Assembly (NCBI RefSeq): GCF_000721605.1
Contig: NZ_JOIZ01000013.1
Span: 186,001 to 250,000 of the forward strand
Source: Streptomyces sp. NRRL S-37
GTDB taxonomy: Bacteria > Actinomycetota > Actinomycetes > Streptomycetales > Streptomycetaceae
DNA length: 64,000 nt
Direction: 5' to 3'
Part shown: piece by piece, positions 34,677 to 43,175 of the stretch
Layout of the letters: every line of letters starts with the position of its first letter
Numbering within the stretch: position 1 is the stretch's first letter
Position numbers and translations under genes: made by a program
Notes under the pieces: generated by a model
Database searches by the model: none
The model's input: only the letters and a program-made list of their open reading frames with translations
What the model was told of the DNA's origin: nothing

Positions 34677-35324
34677 ATGGCGAACAGGTCACGGCACGCG
34701 ACGGCGGTGGCGGCGGGCGCGCTGGCCCTGCTGGGCGCGCTGGCCTCCTGCGGCACCGAGAGCGGAGGCGCGGGCTCTTCGCCGCGGCCCTCCGCGTCCG
34801 CCGGACGGCCGGCCGGGGACTCCCCGCACAGCGCCGTCCCGAGCGACGCCGCCGGTTCCACGAACGACCGGTCCCCGGTGTCCGCCGGGCACACGGACCG
34901 CCCGGTGTCCCGGTGCCGCACCGCCGAGCTGAGCGCCGCCGTCGGCCGGGTGGACCCGGGTGCGGGCCAGCGCAACTTCCCCGTCGTGCTGACGAACGTC
35001 TCCTCCCGCACCTGCACCCTGTACGGCTATCCCGGCGCCGCCTTCGTGGACGCGGCCGGGGAGCGGCTGGGCCGGGACCCGGAGCGCACCCCCGGCGATC
35101 CGGCGACCGTCACACTGCGGCCCGGCGCCAGTGCCTGGGCGGGGCTGCGCTACGCGAGCCCCGGCGTCAGCGGCGCCCGTACGGCCACCCCGGCGGCGCT
35201 CCTGGTCACCCCACCGGACGAACGGGACCCCTTGAAGGTGCCGTGGAAGGCCGGCGCGGTCCCGGTCTCCGGCAACGCCTCCTCGGTGTTCCTCACGGTG
35301 CTTCAGCCGGGCACCGGCCCCTAA
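34677..35324 (+). CDS. DUF4232-type lipoprotein
   Basis: A 215-residue exported protein with a lipobox at LLGALASCG, a disordered Ser/Pro/Gly-rich linker of about 50 residues and a C-terminal beta domain (about 80-215) of the DUF4232 type: SRCRTAELSAAVGRVDPGAG, NFPVVLTNVSSRTCTLYGYP and LRPGASAWAGLRYAS. The two Cys probably form a disulfide. Many such cell-surface lipoproteins exist in streptomycetes without a known function. GCGAGGTG precedes the ATG. Confidence 0.85.
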   Translation: MANRSRHATAVAAGALALLGALASCGTESGGAGSSPRPSASAGRPAGDSPHSAVPSDAAGSTNDRSPVSAGHTDRPVSRCRTAELSAAVGRVDPGAGQRNFPVVLTNVSSRTCTLYGYPGAAFVDAAGERLGRDPERTPGDPATVTLRPGASAWAGLRYASPGVSGARTATPAALLVTPPDERDPLKVPWKAGAVPVSGNASSVFLTVLQPGTGP

Positions 35325-35351
35325 GGGGTGTCTGACACTCCCTAAGCCCCC

Positions 35352-35507
35352 TCGGTGACCGGCGACCGGGTACGGGGTGCGGGGCTGCCGGAGTTCCTCC
35401 GGCTCCTCGTCGGTCGGCTCCGGTTCGACGGCGGCCACGGCGTCCTCGATGTGGTGGGGCCTGGCCGCCCCGACGAGGGTGTCGCCAGGGGGAGCGTCCG
35501 TGTCGGT
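35352..35507 (-). pseudogene. Aldo/keto reductase C-terminal remnant
   Basis: The minus strand encodes GDTLVGAARPHHIEDAVAAV followed by EPEPTDEEPEELRQPRTPYP and VAGH. This is the conserved C-terminal end of actinobacterial aldo/keto reductases (family pattern: IVGATKPHHL-DAVAAL--LTDEE---LE-PY-PHPVAGH). Nothing upstream continues the fold, and the stop codon TAG lies one frame away just past VAGH. It is what remains of a mostly deleted gene next to the LysE transporter. Confidence 0.65.
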
Positions 35508-35694
35508 GCGCACTCGAAGCCGGGTGCCGGCCCGTCGGTGTCCGGGGCGGAAAACCGATTGCCCGCCCGGGCGGAAGGCCCCAGGATCCTGCCATGCCCG
35601 AGAACGCCCTCCCGATGCCGCCGTCCGCCACCGCTCCCGCGGCGGGCCGACAGCGGCAGTCCTGCCTCCGGGGAGGTCCGGCACCGTCGCGCTC

Positions 35695-36327
35695 ATGACG
35701 GCCGCCCTGCTCGCGGGGCTGCTCGCCGGCTACGGCATCGCCGTGCCCGTGGGCGCCGTCGGGGCCTACCTGGTCTCCCTCACCGCCCGCACCACCCTGC
35801 GCACCGGGATCTGCGCGGCCCTCGGCGTCGCGACGGCCGACGGGCTGTACGCCCTCGCGGCCACGCTCGGCGGTCCGGCCCTCGCGTCGGTGCTGCGGCC
35901 GGTCCTGGGGCCGATGCGCTGGGTCTGCGTGGTGGTGCTGCTGGCGCTGGCGGCGTGGGGCGCGGCCGGCGCCGTACGCCGGTACCGGGGCCGGCGGCTC
36001 ACCGCCCGCCCCGGAGCCGCTCCCCCGGACGCCGGCCGCGCGTTCCTGTCGCTGCTCGGGATCACCCTGCTCAACCCCACCACCGTGATCTACTTCGCGG
36101 CGCTGGTGCTCGGCTCGCGGAGCGGTGCGGCCGCCGGGCCGGTGGAGCAGGGCGTGTTCGTGACGGCGGCCTTCGCCGCGTCCGCGAGCTGGCAGGTGCT
36201 GCTCGCCGGCGGCGGGGCCCTGCTGGGCCGGGCGCTGACCGGCCACCGGGGCCGGCTGGTGACCGCGCTGGTGGCGAGCGGCGTGATGGCGGCGCTCGCG
36301 CTGCGGACGGCGGTGGCGCCCGCCTGA
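35695..36327 (+). CDS. LysE-family amino acid exporter
   Basis: A 210-residue membrane protein with about six hydrophobic segments. It starts MTAALLAGLLAGYGIAVPVG with the family GxxxPVG motif; other elements are GICAALGVATADGLYALAA and LLGITLLNPTTVIYFAALVL, with the NP motif of LysE/RhtB exporters. It exports amino acids or small metabolites across the membrane. ATG 35695 was chosen as the only in-frame start before the first helix; GGGGAGG lies rather far upstream (about 18 nt). The upstream gap holds an aldo/keto reductase remnant. Confidence 0.88.
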   Translation: MTAALLAGLLAGYGIAVPVGAVGAYLVSLTARTTLRTGICAALGVATADGLYALAATLGGPALASVLRPVLGPMRWVCVVVLLALAAWGAAGAVRRYRGRRLTARPGAAPPDAGRAFLSLLGITLLNPTTVIYFAALVLGSRSGAAAGPVEQGVFVTAAFAASASWQVLLAGGGALLGRALTGHRGRLVTALVASGVMAALALRTAVAPA

Positions 36328-36414
36328 CGCCCGGTTCGGATGAATTCGGCGTGCGGTGGTGTTGCAGGAGTGATCGACTCGGTCGCGGTACACGAGAACG
36401 ACGGGATGGATGCC

Positions 36415-36861
36415 ATGCCCCTGCACGGCGAGTACGAGCCCAGTCCGACCCAGTGGGTGCGTAAACAGGTGGAGTTGTACGAGAGTTCCGGCGGCACGGA
36501 GGGGACGACCCTGCAGGGCAGGCCCGTCATCGTGCTGACCAGCCGGGGCGCGAGGAGCGGCAGACTGCGCAAGACCCCGTTGATGCGGGTCGAGCACGCG
36601 GGGCGCTACGCGGCGGTCGCCTCGCTGGGCGGCGCGCCCAAGCACCCGGTCTGGTACCACAACGTCAAGGCCGACCCGCGCGTCGAGCTCCAGGACGGGC
36701 CGGTCAAGCAGGACATGACGGCCCGTGAGGTCACCGGGGAGGAGAAGGCCGAGTGGTGGAAACGCGCCGTCGCGGCCTTCCCTCCGTACGCCGACTACCA
36801 GAAGAAGACGGACCGCGAGATCCCGGTCTTCGTGCTGGAGCCGGACGGACAGCGGGACTGA
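36415..36861 (+). CDS. Deazaflavin (F420)-dependent nitroreductase family protein
   Basis: A 148-residue DDN-type protein with the split-barrel fold. Signatures are [40 protein letters not shown], the F420-contact region [20 protein letters not shown] and [12 protein letters not shown]. Members reduce nitroimidazoles, quinones or other substrates with F420H2 or bind related cofactors. Start 36415 gives the family-typical [14 protein letters not shown] 36406 is an alternative. It converges on the CDF gene over a shared terminator. Confidence 0.9.
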   Translation: MPLHGEYEPSPTQWVRKQVELYESSGGTEGTTLQGRPVIVLTSRGARSGRLRKTPLMRVEHAGRYAAVASLGGAPKHPVWYHNVKADPRVELQDGPVKQDMTAREVTGEEKAEWWKRAVAAFPPYADYQKKTDREIPVFVLEPDGQRD

Positions 36862-36922
36862 GCCCCGGAGAATTTCCCGTGTTCCGGTGTGCATGATGCC
36901 CCGGGATCCGGGCACGCGTGGT

Positions 36923-37888
36923 TCAGGCCCCGCCGCGTTCCCCCGTCGCGGCGGGGCTTTCCCATGCCTCCCGCGCCTCCGGGGCCCCGCGCTCGGTGAC
37001 GTCGAGGAAGATCTGTTCCGCCTCGGGCACCGCACGGGCGACGGCCCGCTTGATGCGTACGGCGACCTCCTCCACCCGCTCGCTGTCCATTCCGGGCACC
37101 AGGTCGACGCGGGCCGCCACCAGGGCGGTGTCCAGGCCCGTCTTCATGGTGAAGAGCGCCTCCACGCTGTCGATCTCGGGCTGCTCCCTCAGCAGCTCGC
37201 GGATCCGGTCGCTCGCCTCCGGGTCGGCGGCCTCGCCGATCAGCTGGTCGCGGGCGTCGCGGCCGAGCCGGAAGGCGACGTAGACCAGCAGCGCCCCGAT
37301 GGCGAGCGAGGCGGACGCCTCCCACACCACCTGTCCGGTGATCATGTGCAGCACCATGCCCGCGATGGCCAGGGTGACGCCCACCACCGCGGTGCCGTCC
37401 TCGGCGACCACCGTACGCAGCGCCGGATCACGCAGTCCGCTGCCCAGACCGCCCTGCCGGCGCACCTGGTACAGGGCGCGCAGCAGGGAGCCGCCCTCGG
37501 CGAGCAGGGCGACGCCGAGCACGACCAGTCCGGCGACATAGCCGTTCAGGTCCTCCTCGCTTCCGCTCCTGAGCGCCTCGACGCCCTGGTAGAACGAGAA
37601 ACAGCCGCCCATCACGAAGATCCCGACGGCGGCGAGCAGTGACCAGAAGAACCGCTCCTTCCCATAGCCGAACGGGTGACGGCGGTCGGCCGGGCGCCGG
37701 CTGCGCCGCAGCGCGGCCAGCAGGAACACCTCGTTCAGGCTGTCGGCGACCGAGTGCGCCGCTTCCGACAGCAACGCGGGCGAGGAGGCGGCCAGTCCGC
37801 CGACGGCCTTGGCGACGGCGATCACGAGATTGGCGGCGAGCGCCACCAGGACGGTGATCCGGGTTCTGCGATCCGATCGAGTACTCAC
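36923..37888 (-). CDS. Cation diffusion facilitator family transporter
   Basis: A 321-residue CDF/ZnT-type transporter with about six transmembrane helices. The metal-site helices carry SEAAHSVADSLNEVFLL (His/Asp pair) and the loop RPADRRHPFGYGKERFFW typical of the family; a cytoplasmic ferredoxin-like domain follows (about 215-300). It exports Zn2+ or other divalent cations by H+ antiport. GTG 37888 follows GCCGAGG. A terminator hairpin overlaps its last codons. The divergent gene at 37990 encodes a GST-like protein. Confidence 0.9.
   Translation of the reverse strand: MSTRSDRRTRITVLVALAANLVIAVAKAVGGLAASSPALLSEAAHSVADSLNEVFLLAALRRSRRPADRRHPFGYGKERFFWSLLAAVGIFVMGGCFSFYQGVEALRSGSEEDLNGYVAGLVVLGVALLAEGGSLLRALYQVRRQGGLGSGLRDPALRTVVAEDGTAVVGVTLAIAGMVLHMITGQVVWEASASLAIGALLVYVAFRLGRDARDQLIGEAADPEASDRIRELLREQPEIDSVEALFTMKTGLDTALVAARVDLVPGMDSERVEEVAVRIKRAVARAVPEAEQIFLDVTERGAPEAREAWESPAATGERGGA
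36927..36957. terminator. Terminator overlapping the CDF gene 3' end
   Basis: GCCCCGCCGCG (36927-36937) pairs with CGCGGCGGGGC (36947-36957), 11 bp, followed by TTT on the plus strand. It serves the convergent nitroreductase gene and lies within the final codons of the CDF gene. Confidence 0.7.
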
Positions 37889-37989
37889 CCTCGGCCGATT
37901 GCCCCGGTCGGCCCACGTCACACCGTGCCGTCGGCGGAAAACGGGGAACGCGGTCACAGGGACGTACCGACGGCGGGAAGGAGACCATC

Positions 37990-39018
37990 ATGGGCGGCCG
38001 CGACGACGGGGGCGGCGGCAACAGCGCGTACGGCAGGAAGGCGTTCAAGCGGTCGAAGGCCCACTTCGCGGACCGGATCACGGCGGACGGGCGGGACGGG
38101 TGGCCGGTGGAGGCCGGGCGCTACCGGCTCGTGGTCAGCCGTGCCTGCCCGTGGGCGAGCCGGGCGCTGGTGTCCCGGCGGCTGCTCGGGCTGGAGGACG
38201 CGCTCTCCCTGGCCGTCGCGGACCCGGTCCAGGACGACCGGAGCTGGCGCTTCACCCTGGATCCGGACGGCCGCGACCCGGTGCTCGGCATCCGGTACCT
38301 GAGCGAGGCGTACGACCGGCGGGAGACGGACTACCCGGGCGGGGTGAGCGTGCCGGCGGTCGTGGACGTGCGGAGCGGCGCACTTGTCACCAACGACTAC
38401 CAGCGGATCACCCTGGACCTCGCGACGGAGTGGACGGCCCTGCACCGCGAGGGAGCGCCCGACCTGTATCCGCGGGCGCGGCGCGACGAGATCGACGCGG
38501 TGGCCCAGGACGTCTTCCAGGACGTCAACAACGGCGTGTACCGGGCGGGGTTCGCCACCGGCCAGGAGGAGTACGAGGCCGCGTGCACGGCGGTGTTCCG
38601 GCGGCTGGAGCTGCTGGCGCGGCGGCTGGAGGGGCAGCGGTACCTGGTCGGCGACACCATCACCGAGGCGGACATCCGGCTGTTCACCACGCTGGTGCGG
38701 TTCGACGCGGTGTACCACGGTCACTTCAAGTGCAACCGGTGGAAGCTGGCGGAGAACCGGGTGCTGTGGGCGTACGCCCGCGATCTGTACCAGACGCCCG
38801 GCTTCGGTGACACCGTGGACTTCGACCACATCAAGCGGCACTACTACCAGGTGCACACCGGTATCAACCCGTCCGGCATCGTGCCCCTCGGTCCCGACCT
38901 GGCCGGCTGGACGACGCCCCACCACCGGGAGGAGCTGGGCGGCCGGCCGTTCGGGGACGGCACTCCGCCCGGCCCGGTGCGGGCCGGTGAGGAGGTGCCG
39001 GCGCCGGGGCGTCCCTGA
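37990..39018 (+). CDS. Glutathionyl-hydroquinone reductase-like GST family protein
   Basis: A 342-residue Xi-class GST. The active-site Cys lies in YRLVVSRACPWASRALVSRR, followed by the thioredoxin-like fold with VPAVVDVRSGALVTNDYQRI and the helical domain ending CNRWKLAENRVLWAYARDLY. The family reduces glutathionyl-hydroquinones; because actinomycetes make mycothiol, the physiological thiol is probably different. ATG 37990 follows GAAGGAG. It is divergent from the CDF transporter and followed by a small DUF4235 gene. Confidence 0.88.
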   Translation: MGGRDDGGGGNSAYGRKAFKRSKAHFADRITADGRDGWPVEAGRYRLVVSRACPWASRALVSRRLLGLEDALSLAVADPVQDDRSWRFTLDPDGRDPVLGIRYLSEAYDRRETDYPGGVSVPAVVDVRSGALVTNDYQRITLDLATEWTALHREGAPDLYPRARRDEIDAVAQDVFQDVNNGVYRAGFATGQEEYEAACTAVFRRLELLARRLEGQRYLVGDTITEADIRLFTTLVRFDAVYHGHFKCNRWKLAENRVLWAYARDLYQTPGFGDTVDFDHIKRHYYQVHTGINPSGIVPLGPDLAGWTTPHHREELGGRPFGDGTPPGPVRAGEEVPAPGRP

Positions 39019-39083
39019 GCCGCCCGGTCCTCCCCCACGATCCGTCCACCGACGAGACCATGCAGCCGATCGAGGAGATCCAC

Positions 39084-39395
39084 GTGGCGAAGAAGAGCAA
39101 GAAGGCGAAGAAGAAGCTGCCCCTGGCGTACAAGCCGATCGGCTTCGCGCTGGGCTGGACCAGCGGCACCGTGGCGGGGATGGCGTTCCAGAAGACCTGG
39201 AAGGTGATCCGGCACGAGGACGACGCGCCGGACGCGCTGGACCGGGACCGCCGCTGGGGCGAGATCCTGCTGGCCGCGGCGATCCAGGGCGCCATCTTCG
39301 CGGTGGTGCGCAGTGCCGTGGACCGGGCCGGCGCCAAGGCCATCGAACGCTCCACGGGCACCTGGCCGGTCCCGGACAAGGGTGGTCGCGACTGA
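39084..39395 (+). CDS. DUF4235 membrane protein
   Basis: A 103-residue protein with a very basic N-terminus (VAKKSKKAKKKLPLAYKP) and two short hydrophobic segments (IGFALGWTSGTVAGMAF and ILLAAAIQGAIFAVVRSAV). The pattern is that of DUF4235, a small actinobacterial membrane family of unknown role. GTG 39084 was preferred over ATG 39060 because GAGGAG is placed 8 nt before it. Co-transcription with the GST gene 66 nt upstream is possible. Confidence 0.8.
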   Translation: MAKKSKKAKKKLPLAYKPIGFALGWTSGTVAGMAFQKTWKVIRHEDDAPDALDRDRRWGEILLAAAIQGAIFAVVRSAVDRAGAKAIERSTGTWPVPDKGGRD

Positions 39396-39438
39396 GACAC
39401 CGTACGTACGGCCGGCCCGCCGCCCCCGTGGCGGCGGG

Positions 39439-39831
39439 TCAGCCCTGTTTGGGCGCCGTCGACCTGCCCCGGCGGACGGTGAAGGAGTGGCCCGCCGGGT
39501 CGGCGTAGACGCGTTCCTCGGTGGGTCCCGAGGTGTCGCCCGTCTCCACCTGGCGTCCGCCGAGGCCCACGATCAGGCGTTCCACCGCGTCCGGGTCGTC
39601 CACCACGAACTCCAGGTGCGCCTGGAGGGAGTTCTCCGGGCGGGGCCAGCTCGGGGCGGTCGCGTTCATGTCGCGGCGCAGCGCCAGCCGGAAACCGCCG
39701 GCGGCCCGGATCTCCACCCGGCCGACGTGGGTGTCGACGTCCTCGGTGGCCAGCAGCTCCTTGTAGAACTGGGCGAGTTTCTCGGGTTCGGCGCAGTCGA
39801 GCACCACCACGCCGGCCGTCACCAGGGTCAT
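39439..39831 (-). CDS. VOC-family (glyoxalase-like) protein
   Basis: A 130-residue single VOC module: VTAGVVVLDCAEPEKLAQFY, YKELLATEDVDTHVGRVEIR and SLQAHLEFVVDDPDAVERL, ending VYADPAGHSFTVRRG. The fold supports metal-dependent dioxygenases, isomerases or drug-binding resistance proteins; no specific role is evident. ATG 39831 directly follows GGAGGAGAC; longer upstream frames are unsupported. It is convergent with the DUF4235 gene. Confidence 0.85.
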   Translation of the reverse strand: MTLVTAGVVVLDCAEPEKLAQFYKELLATEDVDTHVGRVEIRAAGGFRLALRRDMNATAPSWPRPENSLQAHLEFVVDDPDAVERLIVGLGGRQVETGDTSGPTEERVYADPAGHSFTVRRGRSTAPKQG

Positions 39832-40229
39832 GTCTCCTCCGCGGGAGTCCGGGCGCGGGGCGCTGCTGCCCCGCCCTGTACGTGATACCTGTCCCCGCTC
39901 ACCGGATTCAGTCATGTCCACGCGCGGGCGCACACGCCTCGACCGGCTTACGCGGCAACGGCCAACTCACCGCACCGGCAAGGACTTTACCGGGGCGGCG
40001 GCCCCGTGGATCACGTTCGTCCGCTGCCGGAAGTGAGGATGACGTCACGCTCCGACGAGGCTCGCCGGGACCGGCCGGCCGGTTCGGAAGAAGTCGGTCG
40101 CAATTCGGAGACATATGTCAAACGAACATGCTCAAATGCACTCGTCCGAAGGTAACTTGCAGGGTGTGAACCGGTGTTGGGACCGGTTCGCTCCCCCGTT
40201 GCACGGAGCAGGCTGGAGGCGATGGCGTC
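39832..40229. other. Divergent regulatory region between VOC and STAS genes
   Basis: About 400 bp without a gene. The segment 40095-40165 is AT-rich for this genome (for example ACATATGTCAAACGAACATG) and is the likely promoter area of the STAS gene. A perfect dyad lies at 40168-40189. Confidence 0.45.
40168..40189. promoter_or_regulatory. Perfect inverted repeat before STAS gene
   Basis: GAACCGGT (40168-40175) and ACCGGTTC (40182-40189) form an 8-bp perfect dyad with a 6-nt spacer, about 40 nt upstream of the start codon. It could be an operator or a 5'UTR hairpin. Confidence 0.45.
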
Positions 40230-40610
40230 GTGCGGTACGAACCTGCGCCGCTGACCCGGCATCTGCGCGTCCGCCACGACCGGGGACACACGGTGCTGGA
40301 GCTCCGCGGTGAGATCGACATCGCCGCGGCCGCGGAGATCGTTCCGCACCTGGACATGGCGACCGCCGAACCGGACGCCCGGATCGTGATCGACCTGACC
40401 CACGTCGAGTTCTTCGACCTCTCCGGGCTGCGCCTGCTGTACCGGGCCCGGCAGCGGATCGCGGACGGATCCGGCCGGCTGCGCCTGGTGTGCGCCCACC
40501 CGCTGACCCTGCGCATGCTGCGGATCACCGGGACGTCCCGTCTGCTGCCGCCGTGGCCGACCCTGGACGCGGCCCTGGAACGGCCCGAGGCCCCCTCGGG
40601 GCCGGCCTGA
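40230..40610 (+). CDS. STAS-domain anti-sigma factor antagonist
   Basis: A 126-residue STAS protein of the SpoIIAA/RsbV type. It has TVLELRGEIDIAAAAEIVPH, the strand RIVIDLTHVEFF and the conserved DLSGLRLLYRAR with the phosphorylatable Ser. Dephosphorylated by a SpoIIE phosphatase, such a protein would bind an anti-sigma kinase and free its sigma factor. GTG 40230 follows GGAGG. No anti-sigma or sigma gene is adjacent; the SpoIIE proteins at 8.5, 11.2 and 32.3 kb are candidate partners. Confidence 0.9.
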   Translation: MRYEPAPLTRHLRVRHDRGHTVLELRGEIDIAAAAEIVPHLDMATAEPDARIVIDLTHVEFFDLSGLRLLYRARQRIADGSGRLRLVCAHPLTLRMLRITGTSRLLPPWPTLDAALERPEAPSGPA

Positions 40611-40740
40611 CCGCCGGGTCCGCGGCCTGCCGCCCACCGTGCGCCCCCGCGTGCTCCCGGTGCGGTCGTCCGTCCCTCGACTTCCTTGTCTGTCCCGGTG
40701 GTTGAGGGGCATTCGGTCAGGAGGAAGGAGGGCCGTCACC

Positions 40741-41412
40741 ATGACGACTCCGACGACTCCCGCGAAGGGACCGGTCGCGCGCGTACCCGGATGGGCGAAG
40801 GTGCTCGGCGCGGTGGTGCTGCTGCTCGTGGTGCTGTCCGCCGGGATCCGGCTGAGCCTGCTGCCGGGCCTGAAGGACCTGTTCGGCACGGAGACCGAGG
40901 ACCGCTCCGGGCCCGCGCTGCTGGAGTCCATCCAGGACCTCAGCCGTTACGACGCCGCCTCGGGCAACTTCCAGGTGGTGGTGGACCTGGAGAAGGACGC
41001 GAAGTTCCTGCCGGACGCCGTCCGCGGCACCCGCACGCTGTACGTGGGCGCGGGCACCGTCGACGCCTATGTCGACCTCGGGAGGCTGGACGAGGGCGAC
41101 GTACGGGTCGACGAGGACCGTACGTCCGCCACCCTGCGGCTGCCCCATGCCCGCCTGGGCAAGCCGGCCCTGGACCCCGAGCGCTCCTACGCCGTGTCCA
41201 AGCAGCGCGGGCTGCTCGACCGGCTCGGCGACCTCTTCTCGGACAATCCGGGCAGTGAGCAGGCCGTCCAGAAGCTCGCCGTGCGGCACATCGGCGACGC
41301 GGCGAAGGAGAGCGGACTCACCACCCGGGCCGAGACCAACACCACGGAGATGCTCGAAGGACTGCTGCGCTCCCTGGGGTTCGAACAGGTGCGGGTCAGC
41401 TACGGCGAGTGA
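40741..41412 (+). CDS. DUF4230 membrane-anchored protein
   Basis: A 223-residue protein with one N-terminal transmembrane helix (VLGAVVLLLVVLSAGIRLSL) and an extracellular DUF4230-type domain: LESIQDLSRYDAASGNFQVV, LYVGAGTVDAYVDLGRL and LRLPHARLGKPALDPERSY. The function is unknown. A strong purine-rich site (GGAGGAAGGAGG) precedes the ATG. It is followed at 59 nt by a VanZ-like gene in the same direction. Confidence 0.85.
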   Translation: MTTPTTPAKGPVARVPGWAKVLGAVVLLLVVLSAGIRLSLLPGLKDLFGTETEDRSGPALLESIQDLSRYDAASGNFQVVVDLEKDAKFLPDAVRGTRTLYVGAGTVDAYVDLGRLDEGDVRVDEDRTSATLRLPHARLGKPALDPERSYAVSKQRGLLDRLGDLFSDNPGSEQAVQKLAVRHIGDAAKESGLTTRAETNTTEMLEGLLRSLGFEQVRVSYGE

Positions 41413-41471
41413 CCCGCACAGCCGGGGGTAACCGGCATACCACATACGGAAGTTGACGACTGGAGGACAGA

Positions 41472-42017
41472 ATGGCCCGCGCCGTCCCGCATCCGCGCTC
41501 CCTGTTCCACCGGCGTCCGCGGCCGTCCGGGCGCGGCACCGCGGAGGGCGGCCCGGGGCGCCCGCTTCCGCTGTTCCCGCGGTTGCTGGCGATGCTGTGC
41601 GCCTTCGTGTTCATGGTCGTCTTCGCCGTGGTCCTGGCCCGGCTCACCCTGCACCCCTCCCCCGCCTCGGAGGCGCTGACCCACACCAATCTGCGTCCGG
41701 GCCGCTCGCTGAGGGCCTATCTGGACCAGCCCGCGCTGCGTGACGCCGTGCGTCAGGTCGGCGGCAACATCCTGCTCGGTGTGCCCTTCGGGGTGCTCGC
41801 GCCGGTCGTCGCACCGCGCACCCGGGGATTCCTGCGGGTACTGGTGCTGACGGCCGTCGTGATGCTGCTGGTGGAGTGCGCGCAGGGCGCCCTGGTGACC
41901 GGACGCGCCTTCGACATCGACGACGTCATCCTGAACACCGGCGGGGCGTTGCTCGGTTACCTGCTGGTGGGCCGCCGCCTGAGCCGGGCCGTGCACGCCC
42001 GCCGCCCGAAGGCCTGA
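41472..42017 (+). CDS. VanZ-family membrane protein
   Basis: A 181-residue protein with about four transmembrane segments. It has the VanZ pattern: an extracellular loop, VGGNILLGVPFGVLAPVVA, VVMLLVECAQGALVTGRAFD and DIDDVILNTGGALLGYLL. VanZ proteins can give low-level teicoplanin resistance, but most chromosomal copies have no known role. The N-terminus is unusually basic and disordered (about 35 residues). GGAGGAC precedes the ATG. It ends 4 nt before a convergent gene. Confidence 0.85.
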   Translation: MARAVPHPRSLFHRRPRPSGRGTAEGGPGRPLPLFPRLLAMLCAFVFMVVFAVVLARLTLHPSPASEALTHTNLRPGRSLRAYLDQPALRDAVRQVGGNILLGVPFGVLAPVVAPRTRGFLRVLVLTAVVMLLVECAQGALVTGRAFDIDDVILNTGGALLGYLLVGRRLSRAVHARRPKA

Positions 42018-42021
42018 CCCC

Positions 42022-42297
42022 CTAGGGCCGCTGCTTCTGGCCCGGAGGGGTCCGCGGGGCTCCGCGCAGGGTCCAGGTGAACTTGTCGCCGCCCACCCAG
42101 CGGACCACGTCCGGGTCGTCCAGGTCGTGGACCGTGATCCCGAACGCGGCGGCGGCGTGCAGCACGTCGGTGACGGTCCTCGCCTCGCCGACCACCTCTC
42201 CGTCGATCTCCACGATCCGGAACGGCGGAGTCCCGGGCTGTACCCCGAGCACCATGATCCGCGGGTGCGACATGTACGGGCTCGCGCTTTCGGTCAT
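42022..42297 (-). CDS. Small conserved hypothetical protein
   Basis: A 91-residue protein with a beta-rich N-terminal half (RIMVLGVQPGTPPFRIVEID) and a helical segment (TVTDVLHAAAAFGITVHDLD) before RWVGGDKFTWTL. No signal peptide, Cys or membrane segment is seen. The start MTESASPYMSHPR is placed before the first conserved-looking strand. I recognise the type from streptomycetes but know no function. Confidence 0.65.
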   Translation of the reverse strand: MTESASPYMSHPRIMVLGVQPGTPPFRIVEIDGEVVGEARTVTDVLHAAAAFGITVHDLDDPDVVRWVGGDKFTWTLRGAPRTPPGQKQRP

Positions 42298-42518
42298 GCA
42301 TCGAGGGTAGAGCGCAAACGGGACGAACGCGGCGTACGGGTCCGCCGCCGGTCGTCGCCCGCCGGGCACGGCGGGGAAGGCGACGGCCCGGGCGGCCTCA
42401 CGGACGTCACCGGGACGGCGGGTCCCCGGGTGCGTCCGGGTGCGGGAGTGCGGGGTGCCGTCGGAGTGGCGGGCGGCTGAGGTGGTACCCGTACCGCCCC
42501 CTCAAGGAAGGATCACGT

Positions 42519-43175
42519 ATGGAACGGGCTGCCGTGTTCGACGTCGACGGCACTCTGGTCGACACCAACCATCTGCATGTGACGGCCTGGTGGGAGGCCT
42601 TCCGGCAGGCGGGGCACCGGGTGCCGATGCACGCCGTCCACCGGGCCGTGGGGCTGCCCTCCTCCGACCTGGTCGCCCATCTGCTGGGCGAGGACCGGGA
42701 CACCGGCCGCGACGACGAGCTGAGCGCGGCGCACAAGGCGCTGTACGGGCAGTACTTCGACCGGCTGCCCGCGCTGCCGGACGCCGGCCGGCTGCTGGAG
42801 CGGCTGCACCGGGACGGCTGGACGGTGGTGCTCGCCACCTCGGCGGGCGGTGCCGAGCTGAGCGCGCTGCGCCGGGCGATCGACGCGGACGAGGCGATCG
42901 CCGCGACGGCGAGCGCCGACGACGTGTCGGAGGGCAAACCCGCGCCGGAGCCCGTCGAGCACGCCCTGGAGCTGGCGGGGGTGCCCGCGGAACGGGCGGT
43001 GTTCGTCGGGGACACGGTGTGGGACATGCGGGCGGGCGTCCGCGCCGGGGTGCGCTGCGTGGGCGTGCTGTGCGGCGGCATCCCGCGCGCCGACCTGGAG
43101 GAGGCCGGCGCGGACGCGGTCTACGCCGGTCCGGCGGATCTGCTGGCGTCCCTGTCGGACAGCCCGCTGGCATGA
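42519..43175 (+). CDS. HAD-superfamily hydrolase
   Basis: A 218-residue HAD phosphatase of the subfamily I (beta-phosphoglucomutase-like) cap type. The motifs are AVFDVDGTLVDTNH (nucleophile Asp), VVLATSAGGAEL, the Lys in SEGKPAPEPV and FVGDTVWDMRAG. It dephosphorylates small metabolites or isomerises sugar phosphates. AGGAAGG precedes the ATG. Its stop overlaps the FUSC start (ATGA), so the two genes are translationally coupled. Confidence 0.9.
   Translation: MERAAVFDVDGTLVDTNHLHVTAWWEAFRQAGHRVPMHAVHRAVGLPSSDLVAHLLGEDRDTGRDDELSAAHKALYGQYFDRLPALPDAGRLLERLHRDGWTVVLATSAGGAELSALRRAIDADEAIAATASADDVSEGKPAPEPVEHALELAGVPAERAVFVGDTVWDMRAGVRAGVRCVGVLCGGIPRADLEEAGADAVYAGPADLLASLSDSPLA

Noticed and set aside
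35329..35339. GTGTCTGACAC palindrome after the lipoprotein gene
   Set aside because: Short, one-base centre, no gene placement that suggests an operator.
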